Positions 1-6,376 of a DNA stretch of 64,000 nucleotides are shown piece after piece. The stretch spans positions 11,692 through 75,691 of the forward strand of contig JAVBRO010000017.1 in NCBI GenBank assembly GCA_031547885.1, read 5' to 3'. Numbering within the stretch: the stretch's first letter is position 1; each line of letters begins with the position of its first letter. Both the position numbers and the translations under genes were made by a program. Origin of the DNA: UBA940 sp031547885 (GTDB lineage: Bacteria; Bacteroidota; Bacteroidia; Bacteroidales; Rikenellaceae). The notes under the pieces were generated by a model, which was not told the origin of the DNA, made no database searches, and saw only the letters and a list, made by a program, of their open reading frames with translations.

Positions 1-1046
1 CCGGTCCCGGTGTAGAGGTCGTAGACGGTTTCGGTGCCGGTCAGCCCCGCGAAATCCCGCGCCACCTTGTAGAGTTCGTAAGCCTGCTCCGAGTTGGTCT
101 GGTAGAACGATTTCGGTCCGATCTTGAACCGCAGCCCCTCCATCTCCTCGAAGATATGGTCCCGTCCCGCGTAGAGTTTCGCATCGAGGTCGCCCGTAGA
201 GTCGTTAAGCTTGGTGTTGACCATGTACATCAGCGAAGTGATCTCTGGGAAGGTATTCTTCAGGTGCTCCATCAGCGCGCCGATGCGTTCGCAGTCGGGC
301 TGTGCGAAGACCATTATCACCATCGTTTCGCCCGTCGACGAGGTGCGGATGACCATATTGCGGACAAGGCCAGTGTGTTCGCGGATGTTGTAGAATTCGT
401 AACCGTTCCCGATGCAGAAGCGTTTGGTCTCCAGCCGTATTGCATTCGACGGATCGGGCTGCAGCCAGCATTTGTGTATATCGAGTATCTTGTCGAACAT
501 GCCCGGGATATGGAACCCCAATGCCGGTTCCGGTGAATTGAGTTTGTCGTTGTCCTCGTCTTTTTTATCGCCGTCGGCGTTCCGACCGCCCCCGGCCGCT
601 ATCTCTTCGTTTGTGAGCCACCGCCGGGGCGCAAAAGTGTATTCGAGCTTATTGCGGTAGAACGTTGTTTTTGCCGAGCCGGCGATGGGGCTGATCTCGG
701 GCAGTTCCATTTTTCCGATGCGCGTGAGTTGGTCCGCGACCTGCTGCTGTTTGAATTTCAATTGTTCCGCGTAGGGCAGATTCTGCCATTTGCATCCGCC
801 GCACACGCCGAAATGTTCGCAGAAAGGCTCCTCGCGCATCGGCGATTTTTTCACATAGCGCAAGACGTACGCTTCCATGAACCGGCGGCGTTTTGTGCGT
901 ACCTGCACGTCCACCACGTCGCCCGGCACGGTCAGCGGAACGAATACCACCATTCCGTCGTGATGCCCCATCGCTTTCCCCTCGGCCGCCAGACCTGTTA
1001 TCTCGAGCCCCCCGATCACGGGGTTGTCTTTCCTCTTTCTGCCCAT
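1..1046 (-). CDS. rlmD: 23S rRNA (uracil-5-)-methyltransferase RlmD/RumA family, partial (3' end outside window)
   Basis: SAM-dependent RNA methyltransferase of the TrmA/RlmD family, which forms 5-methyluridine in 23S rRNA. The N-terminal 65 residues look like a TRAM domain. Cysteines at residues 76, 82 and 85 (FCEHFGVCGGCKW) plus Cys193 (HKCW) match the [4Fe-4S] ligands of RlmD. The last visible residues, VYDLYTGTG, are SAM motif I, so the catalytic Cys lies beyond the window edge. The ATG at 1046 follows a TAnnTTTG box at 1072-1065. Between RRWLTNEEIA and PALGFHIPG, which are normally close together, there is an extra stretch of about 22 residues containing GGRNADGD; this is a copy of the dispersed GC-rich repeat. 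TrmA versus RlmD specificity cannot be settled from this fragment. Confidence 0.88.
   Translation of the reverse strand, partial: MGRKRKDNPVIGGLEITGLAAEGKAMGHHDGMVVFVPLTVPGDVVDVQVRTKRRRFMEAYVLRYVKKSPMREEPFCEHFGVCGGCKWQNLPYAEQLKFKQQQVADQLTRIGKMELPEISPIAGSAKTTFYRNKLEYTFAPRRWLTNEEIAAGGGRNADGDKKDEDNDKLNSPEPALGFHIPGMFDKILDIHKCWLQPDPSNAIRLETKRFCIGNGYEFYNIREHTGLVRNMVIRTSSTGETMVIMVFAQPDCERIGALMEHLKNTFPEITSLMYMVNTKLNDSTGDLDAKLYAGRDHIFEEMEGLRFKIGPKSFYQTNSEQAYELYKVARDFAGLTGTETVYDLYTGT
570..587 (-). repeat. GC-rich dispersed repeat (family C) core inside rlmD
   Basis: GGTCGGAACGCCGACGGC on the - strand, read in frame as G-R-N-A-D-G within rlmD. The identical core recurs in lpxB, hemW, the XRE gene region and after the aldo/keto reductase gene. 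Confidence 0.85.
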
Positions 1047-1064
1047 AAACTATTGTTTAGTCTG

Positions 1065-1072
1065 CAAAGATA
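1065..1072 (-). promoter_or_regulatory. Bacteroidetes -7 box for rlmD
   Basis: TATCTTTG on the - strand fits TAnnTTTG exactly and ends 18 bases before the rlmD ATG. No clear -33 TTTG at the usual spacing. Confidence 0.6.
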
Positions 1073-1096
1073 GGCATAGTTGCGGCTAAAAATAAA

Positions 1097-1266
1097 ATCC
1101 GAGTTACGAAAAAGCGTTAAACAGGCGAAGCGACTAAAATGAAGTCAACGGGGTACCCCGAAGTCGGGCGCGAATAGACGCCCGTTGTATCGTTTTAGGT
1201 GCTTCGCGGTAGCTTTTTCGTGCCTCGGTCAGTTTTTGCTACTTTTTGCTGGTCAAAAAGTAGTTA
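1097..1266 (+). repeat. Three-stem palindromic element (family A), copy 1
   Basis: About 170 bp. An outer stem pairs 1099-1115 with 1212-1228. An inner stem pairs CTAAAATGA with TCGTTTTAG. A separate hairpin, CTACTTTTTG-CTGGT-CAAAAAGTAG, spans 1239-1263. Copies at 3467-3635 and 62175-62342 share the layout with compensatory changes in the stems. It fills the gap between the divergent rlmD and metallo-hydrolase genes. Confidence 0.85.
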
Positions 1267-1274
1267 AGAAATGA

Positions 1275-1282
1275 TACCTTTG
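1275..1282 (+). promoter_or_regulatory. -7 box for metallo-hydrolase gene
   Basis: TACCTTTG matches TAnnTTTG, 20 bases before the ATG at 1303 and just downstream of the family A hairpin. Confidence 0.6.
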
Positions 1283-1302
1283 TGTTTGGAATAAAATAAG
1301 TC

Positions 1303-1968
1303 ATGATGAACATAGCACGATTTCAGTTCAATCCCATAGCCGAAAACACCTATGTCGTGTGGGACGAAACGGGCGAGGCGGCCGTGATAGACGCCGGGAA
1401 CTATGCTGCGAAAGAGGATAAAATCCTGTCGGAATTTATTGCCGAAAAGGGGTTGAAGCCGGTTCTCGCGGTCAATACCCACGGCCATTTCGACCACCTG
1501 CTGGGGGTGGATTACCTGAAGGAGACCTACGGGGTCCCGTTCGCCCTGAACTCGGAAGATCAGTTTTTGCTGGACTCGATGGGCCCGTCGGCCTATGTCT
1601 ACGGGATGCAGTTGGGCGGCATGCCGACGGTCGATATCGACCTGAAAGGGCGCGGCGAGATAAAGTTCGGCAACACGGCGCTGCAGATCATTCCGGTTCC
1701 GGGTCATACTCCGGGGCATGTCGCGCTGTTCGAACCGCAGAGCCGCGTGGTCTTCACGGGCGACACTCTTTTCGCCGACAGCATCGGGCGCACCGATCTC
1801 CCGGGCGGCGATTACAGCTGGATCATGCGCAGCATCCTTGAGAACCTTCTTCCGCTGGGCGGCGATGTCCGCGTATACCCCGGCCACGGTCCCGACACCA
1901 CCATCGCCCACGAAGCGGCCAACAACCCGTTCATCGTGGAGGTCATCGACGGCGACGTTAAATATTGA
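1303..1968 (+). CDS. Metallo-beta-lactamase-fold hydrolase (glyoxalase II-like)
   Basis: 221 residues. Contains the di-metal motif THGHFDH, then PGHTPGH, FTGDTLFADSIGRTD and VYPGHGPDTT, the usual order in glyoxalase II-like hydrolases. It probably cleaves a thioester such as an acylglutathione-like or other acyl-thiol substrate in the cytoplasm, but the C-terminal substrate domain of true GloB is short or absent, so the substrate is open. Its gene ends in a run of TTACGAATT-type repeats and is followed by an FkbM methyltransferase gene 32 bp downstream. It is not an antibiotic-resistance lactamase: no signal peptide is seen and the motifs are of the GloB kind. Confidence 0.88.
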   Translation: MMNIARFQFNPIAENTYVVWDETGEAAVIDAGNYAAKEDKILSEFIAEKGLKPVLAVNTHGHFDHLLGVDYLKETYGVPFALNSEDQFLLDSMGPSAYVYGMQLGGMPTVDIDLKGRGEIKFGNTALQIIPVPGHTPGHVALFEPQSRVVFTGDTLFADSIGRTDLPGGDYSWIMRSILENLLPLGGDVRVYPGHGPDTTIAHEAANNPFIVEVIDGDVKY

Positions 1969-1997
1969 ATTACGAATTTCAAATTACGAATTACGAT
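1967..1997. repeat. TTACGAATT short-repeat array
   Basis: Repeated AATTACGA/AATTTCAA units fill the gap between the hydrolase stop and the FkbM ATG. Similar arrays occur at 19331, 28998, 48227, 49684, 59632, 60384 and 60811. Confidence 0.8.
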
Positions 1998-2000
1998 TTC

Positions 2001-2780
2001 ATGAGCCTGACAAACAGCATAAAAAAGACGCTGTATCGGAGCCTTTCCCTTGATAATTACCTGACGGTCGTCAGCCGTATGTTTTTCATAGGCTACCGGC
2101 TCGGGCTGGGGAAGAACTCTCCTGCCTACGAGTATCCGCGTTTCCTGAAACGCCTCGTCCGGCGGGGCGACACGGTCATCGACATCGGTGCGAACCTCGG
2201 GTATTATTCGCGGATACTGAGCCGCCTTGTGGGTGCGCAAGGAAAAGTCTATGCCGTCGAACCGGTGGAACCGATCTTCAATGTGTTGTGGCGCAACGTG
2301 CGCAAATGTGGCAATGTCGAGATCATGCCCTATGCGCTTGGCGCCGAGGAGAAATGTATCTTTCTTGGCAACAACTCGTCGCGGTATACCGGATATATGG
2401 GAACAGGGCGCAATAGCGTGATGAGCCTCGATGAATACGAGAACGCCGAGGTAAAGTTTAGGGCGGAGATGTACCGCGGGAGCGAACTTTTCAGAGGACT
2501 CACGCGCCTCGACTTCATCAAATGCGATATCGAAGGTTACGAAACGGTTGTGATACCCGAAATGTCGCCCGTCATCGAGCGGTTCATGCCCGTCGTGCTG
2601 ATCGAGACCGGAGGCCCGAACCGCCGCGAAATACTTGAACTTTTCCGAGGTTGGGGGTACGCCGGATATGTGCTAAAAAATGGCAGATTAGTCTCGCTGA
2701 TGCGCGAAGAGGGCGACAAGGACATCGTTTTCATACCCGGACACCGCCACGACGAACTAAAACACCTGATCGAAGAATGA
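2001..2780 (+). CDS. FkbM family methyltransferase
   Basis: 259 residues from the ATG at 2001. An upstream TTG in frame would translate the short-repeat array and is less likely. The SAM site VIDIGANLGYYSRIL is followed by KVYAVEPVEP. DFIKCDIEGYE and VLIETGG fit the Methyltransf_21/FkbM fold. These enzymes usually O-methylate sugars or other small acceptors; the substrate here is unknown. The N-terminal 50 residues carry a hydrophobic stretch (LTVVSRMFFIGYRLGLG) that may associate with the membrane. The stop codon overlaps the trmD start (ATGA), which implies translational coupling. Confidence 0.85.
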   Translation: MSLTNSIKKTLYRSLSLDNYLTVVSRMFFIGYRLGLGKNSPAYEYPRFLKRLVRRGDTVIDIGANLGYYSRILSRLVGAQGKVYAVEPVEPIFNVLWRNVRKCGNVEIMPYALGAEEKCIFLGNNSSRYTGYMGTGRNSVMSLDEYENAEVKFRAEMYRGSELFRGLTRLDFIKCDIEGYETVVIPEMSPVIERFMPVVLIETGGPNRREILELFRGWGYAGYVLKNGRLVSLMREEGDKDIVFIPGHRHDELKHLIEE

Positions 2781-3454
2781 GGATAGATATATTGACAGTT
2801 GTACCGGAGTTATTGGTCTCGCCCCTGAACGAGTCTATACTCAAACGCGCGCAGAAGGCCGGGCTTGTCGAGATAGTCGTACACAACATCCGCGACTATA
2901 CCACAGACAAGCACCGCCAGGTCGACGACTACCCGTTCGGCGGCGAGGCGGGGATGGTGATGAAGCCCGAACCGGTCTTCCGGCTGATCGAAAAACTGCG
3001 TTCGGAGCGTGACTACGATGAAGTGATCTACACCTCGCCCGACGGCATTACCTACGACCAGCACGAGGCCAACCGCCTTTCGATGCTCGGCAACATCATC
3101 ATCCTGTGCGGCCACTACAAGGGGCTCGACCAGCGCGTCCGCGACCACCTTATTACTCGCGAGATAAGCATCGGCGACTATGTGCTGACTGGCGGCGAAC
3201 TGGCGGCGGCGGTGATCGTCGACAGTGTCGTGAGGATAGTCCCCGGCGCGATAGGCGACGAGGAGTCGGCCCTCACGGACTGCTTCCAGGACGATATGCT
3301 GGCCCCGCCGGTCTACACCCGCCCGGCCGAATTCAACGGCTGGAAGGTTCCGGATATCCTGCTTTCGGGCAACTTTGCCGAGATAGACAAATGGAAAGAG
3401 GAGCAGGCTTACGAACGCACCAGACGCCTCCGACCGGACCTGCTTGATAAATAA
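2777..3454 (+). CDS. trmD: tRNA (guanine-N1)-methyltransferase
   Basis: 225 residues, the normal TrmD length. Makes m1G37 next to the anticodon and prevents frameshifting. The SPOUT trefoil-knot motifs are clear: ILCGHYKGLDQRV and SIGDYVLTGGELAA, followed by a variable lid and the DNA/RNA-binding tail (FAEIDKWKEEQAYERTRR). MRIDILTVVPE is the family's usual start. The ATG lies inside the end of the FkbM gene (4-bp overlap). In many bacteria trmD sits with rpsP, rimM and rplS; that context is absent here. Confidence 0.96.
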   Translation: MRIDILTVVPELLVSPLNESILKRAQKAGLVEIVVHNIRDYTTDKHRQVDDYPFGGEAGMVMKPEPVFRLIEKLRSERDYDEVIYTSPDGITYDQHEANRLSMLGNIIILCGHYKGLDQRVRDHLITREISIGDYVLTGGELAAAVIVDSVVRIVPGAIGDEESALTDCFQDDMLAPPVYTRPAEFNGWKVPDILLSGNFAEIDKWKEEQAYERTRRLRPDLLDK

Positions 3455-3466
3455 TAAATAAAAAGA

Positions 3467-3635
3467 ATCCGAGTTTTCAAAAAGCGTAAAACGGAGGCGC
3501 AGACTAAAATGGAATTCAACCATGTGCGATAGCTCCGCGTTAGCTCAAGGGTGTACCATTTTAGACAAGCCGCAGTAGCTTTTTGGAACCTCGGCCAGTT
3601 TTTGCTACTTTTTGCTGGTCAAAAAGTAGTTAAAG
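3467..3635 (+). repeat. Three-stem palindromic element (family A), copy 2
   Basis: Outer stem 3469-3485 with 3579-3595; inner stem GACTAAAATGG with CCATTTTAGAC; 3' hairpin 3607-3631, nearly identical to copy 1. It ends 7 bp before the lpxB ATG, so it may be transcribed as part of a trmD-lpxB message. Confidence 0.88.
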
Positions 3636-3642
3636 GATAATT

Positions 3643-4827
3643 ATGAAATACTATTTGATAGCAGGAGAAGCTTCAGGGGATCTGCATGGGTCGAAACTGA
3701 TGAAGGGTATCCTCGGAAGCGACCCGCAGGCGGAGTTCCGTTTCTGGGGCGGCGACCGCATGGCTGCCGTCGGGGGCGGGGCGAACCTTGTGAAACATTA
3801 CAGAGAGACCTCTTTTTTCGGTTTTTTCCAGGTGGCGGCGAATCTCGGCACGGTGTTGAGGCAGATAAAGGAGTGCAAGGCCGACATCCGGGATTGGGCA
3901 CCCGACGTGCTGATCCTGATCGATTATCCGGGTTTCAATTTCCGTATGGCGGAATATGCGCACGGGTTAGGCATCAAGACGTTCTGGTATATCGCCCCGA
4001 AAGTTTGGGCGTGGAAGGAGAGGCGCGTCGAACGTATCCGCAAGTATGTCGACAGGCTTTTCATCATCTTCCCATTCGAGATCGAGTATTTCCGCGGCAA
4101 GGGCATCGAGGGCATTTACGAGGGTAATCCGCTTGTAGATGAGATCGCCGAACGGAGCGCGTCGCTGCCCTCCGGTGAAGAATTCAGGCGCGCCAACGGC
4201 CTCGACGAACGGCCCGTGGTGGGACTTCTGGCCGGGAGCCGCCGCGGCGAGATAGCCGACAACCTGCCGCTGATGGCGAAGGTGGCGCGGAAGTTCCCGT
4301 CGTACCAGTTCGTTGTCGCGGGAGTACCGTGGATCGACCGCACGGAATACGAAAAACTGCTTGCCGGAACCGATGTGAGGCTTGTGTGCGACCAGACCTA
4401 TGCGGTGCTGAAAAACTCTGTCGCGGCAGTTGTGACGTCAGGTACCGCAACGCTCGAAACCGCCCTTATGAATGTTCCCGAGGTGGTTTTCTACCGCACG
4501 AACCCCATATACGCCGCCCTGAAACCTTATTTCCTGAAAGTCCCGTTCATCTCGCTGGTCAACCTCGTTCTGGGACGCGAGTCCATTGTGGAGCTGGTGC
4601 AGTCGTCGATGAAGACCGACCGCGCCGAAAAGGAACTTGCAGGCATACTTCCGGGTGGTCGGAACGCCGACGGCGGTGGCAACGGCCACGGCGATTCAAT
4701 TGAAGAAGGAAAAAATCGAGCCCGAATGTTGAGAGATTTCGCTGAATTACGCACTGTGATAGGCGGTCCCGGAGCGTCCGATCGCTTCGGAAAAAAAATG
4801 GCAGAACTACTGAAAAACGAAAAATGA
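3643..4827 (+). CDS. lpxB: Lipid-A-disaccharide synthase
   Basis: 394 residues; inner-membrane-associated GT19 glycosyltransferase. Condenses UDP-2,3-diacylglucosamine with lipid X to give the lipid A disaccharide. MKYYLIAGEASGDLHGSKLM is the family's N-terminal signature; GSRRGEI and GTATLETALMNVPEVVFYR are the nucleotide-binding and acceptor motifs. Near the C-terminus, residues about 338-357 (GGRNADGGGNGHGDSIEEG) replace the short loop expected between ILPG and RARML. This is a translated copy of the dispersed GC-rich repeat. The 4-bp overlap with the next gene suggests an operon. Core motifs are intact, so the enzyme is probably active despite the insertion. Confidence 0.95.
   Translation: MKYYLIAGEASGDLHGSKLMKGILGSDPQAEFRFWGGDRMAAVGGGANLVKHYRETSFFGFFQVAANLGTVLRQIKECKADIRDWAPDVLILIDYPGFNFRMAEYAHGLGIKTFWYIAPKVWAWKERRVERIRKYVDRLFIIFPFEIEYFRGKGIEGIYEGNPLVDEIAERSASLPSGEEFRRANGLDERPVVGLLAGSRRGEIADNLPLMAKVARKFPSYQFVVAGVPWIDRTEYEKLLAGTDVRLVCDQTYAVLKNSVAAVVTSGTATLETALMNVPEVVFYRTNPIYAALKPYFLKVPFISLVNLVLGRESIVELVQSSMKTDRAEKELAGILPGGRNADGGGNGHGDSIEEGKNRARMLRDFAELRTVIGGPGASDRFGKKMAELLKNEK
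4657..4674 (+). repeat. Family C repeat core inside lpxB
   Basis: GGTCGGAACGCCGACGGC, identical to the rlmD copy and read in the same frame (R-N-A-D-G). The flanking GGTGGCAACGGCCACGGCG looks like a degenerate extension. Confidence 0.85.
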
Positions 4828-5447
4828 AAATTATTTGTATAGCACGTAATTACAGTGCGCATGTCGTTGAACTGGACCATACGCAGGAGCGTCCGGCGCA
4901 GCCGCAGTTCTTCATGAAACCCGATACGGCCCTGTTGCGCAACAACGATCCGTTCTATGTTCCGGACTGGAGCAACCAGGTCGACTACGAGTGCGAACTG
5001 GTGGTGAGGATAAACCGCGTCGGCCGCGCCATTCAGCGGAAATTCGCCCACCGTTATTACGACGAAGTGGGGCTGGGGATAGATTTCACGGCCCGCGATA
5101 TCCAGCGCGAGTGTATTGCAAAGGGCCTTCCGTGGGAGATATGCAAGGCTTTCGACCGCTCGGCCGCACTGTCGCCGCGTTTTCTGAAACTGGCGGACTT
5201 GGGCGGCGACATTCAGGATTTGAACTTCGAGATGCGGCTCAACGGCGAAGCGCGTCAAAAAGCCAATACGTCCGAAATGATATTCGCGGTCGACGAGCTG
5301 ATAGCGTACGTTTCGCGATTCGTGACCTTCCGGATGGGCGACCTGCTCTACACGGGCACTCCGGTCGGGGTCGGCCCTGTAAGTCCAGGCGACCGGCTGG
5401 CCGCCTCGCTCGAAGGTGAAGAACTATTGAACTTTCAGATTAAATGA
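4824..5447 (+). CDS. Fumarylacetoacetate hydrolase family protein
   Basis: 207 residues. The FAH fold is seen from IARNYSAHVVEL, the acid-rich metal site YECELVVRINRVGR, and the C-terminal GDLLYTGTPVGVGPVSPGD, typical of acylpyruvase/2-keto-acid hydrolases in this family. Members cleave C-C bonds in acylpyruvates or decarboxylate oxaloacetate in the cytoplasm; which one cannot be told. The gene overlaps lpxB by 4 bp. Confidence 0.85.
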   Translation: MKIICIARNYSAHVVELDHTQERPAQPQFFMKPDTALLRNNDPFYVPDWSNQVDYECELVVRINRVGRAIQRKFAHRYYDEVGLGIDFTARDIQRECIAKGLPWEICKAFDRSAALSPRFLKLADLGGDIQDLNFEMRLNGEARQKANTSEMIFAVDELIAYVSRFVTFRMGDLLYTGTPVGVGPVSPGDRLAASLEGEELLNFQIK

Positions 5448-5483
5448 AACGGCTGCCGCGGTGGATATATAATAAATTCTGAT

Positions 5484-5735
5484 ATGCCAATTATTCCTAC
5501 CATACTTTTCGCTGCCGCCTTTGGCCTGAATATTTACGGCATTATTTTAACGATTCGCATTCGTACAAAGCACGGCCTGCCGTCAATTTTCAGAATGACG
5601 ATAGATGATCACCTGAAACCAACTGACAATGAGGATTATAAAGAAGAAATTAAAAAATGGTCGGGGAGATTAAAATTTTGGATTTATGCTCTTTTACTGT
5701 TGTTTTTTCTTTCCATTATATTTAAGTTGCCATAA
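5484..5735 (+). CDS. Small two-helix membrane protein, uncharacterised
   Basis: 83 residues. Hydrophobic segments at about residues 4-24 (PTILFAAAFGLNIYGIILTI) and 66-82 (IYALLLLFFLSIIF) flank a charged middle (DDHLKPTDNEDYKEEIKKW). I do not recognise the family. It lies between the FAH-family gene and maf on the same strand and is AT-richer than both. Coding is supported by the clean membrane topology and close spacing (10 bp to maf). Confidence 0.6.
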   Translation: MPIIPTILFAAAFGLNIYGIILTIRIRTKHGLPSIFRMTIDDHLKPTDNEDYKEEIKKWSGRLKFWIYALLLLFFLSIIFKLP

Positions 5736-5745
5736 TTAAACGCTG

Positions 5746-6366
5746 ATGCTGCTGAAGAACAAGTTAAAAGATAAGAACCTGATACTTGCGTCTCATTCGC
5801 CGCGCCGCAGGGATATCCTTACGGAAAGCGGTCTGCCGTTCACGCTCGCCGACCCGTACGAAGTTGACGAGGTGTGGCCTGCCGATATGCCTGCAGAAGA
5901 GGTTGCCGGGTATCTCGCTTCGCTCAAGTCGTCGATGTATCCATGGCCCCTGATCGGCGGCGATATCCTGCTGACGGCTGACACGATAGTCGTTTGCGGC
6001 GGCGAAGTCCTGGGCAAACCGTACGACCGTGATGAAGCCGTGCTAATGATAAGGCAGATCTCCGGCAGGTCGCATAAGGTCATCACGGGCGTCGTCCTGC
6101 GCAGTGCGGAGAGGCGCGACGGGTTCAGCGTCGAAAGCGAAGTATGGTTCCGCCCGCTGTCGGACGAGGAGATAGAGTACTACGTCGATACTTACAAGCC
6201 GATGGATAAGGCAGGCGCATACGGCATCCAGGAGTGGATCGGATACGTGGGTGTGAGCCGCATCGAGGGGTCGTTCTACAACGTGATGGGAATGCCAATG
6301 CAGGCCATCTATGTTCATCTCGAAAATTTTTTCGAGATGAACATAGAAATGAAAAATGAAGAATGA
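5746..6366 (+). CDS. maf: Maf-family nucleoside triphosphate pyrophosphatase
   Basis: 206 residues. LILASHSPRRRDIL is the Maf signature, followed by DTIVVCGGEVLGKPYDRDEA and the C-terminal DKAGAYGIQEWIG and GSFYNVMGMP. Members hydrolyse non-canonical or pyrimidine NTPs (dTTP/UTP/m7GTP type) as house-cleaning enzymes; an older name is septum formation inhibitor. The C-terminus (NIEMKNEE) is read from a GAAATGAAAAATGAAGAATGA stretch like the short repeats elsewhere, so the last residues may be recent. Confidence 0.92.
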   Translation: MLLKNKLKDKNLILASHSPRRRDILTESGLPFTLADPYEVDEVWPADMPAEEVAGYLASLKSSMYPWPLIGGDILLTADTIVVCGGEVLGKPYDRDEAVLMIRQISGRSHKVITGVVLRSAERRDGFSVESEVWFRPLSDEEIEYYVDTYKPMDKAGAYGIQEWIGYVGVSRIEGSFYNVMGMPMQAIYVHLENFFEMNIEMKNEE

Positions 6367-6376
6367 AAAAATGGAT

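Noticed and set aside
1303..1968. Metallo-beta-lactamase resistance gene
   Set aside because: Motifs and length fit glyoxalase II-like hydrolases and there is no signal peptide or resistance context.
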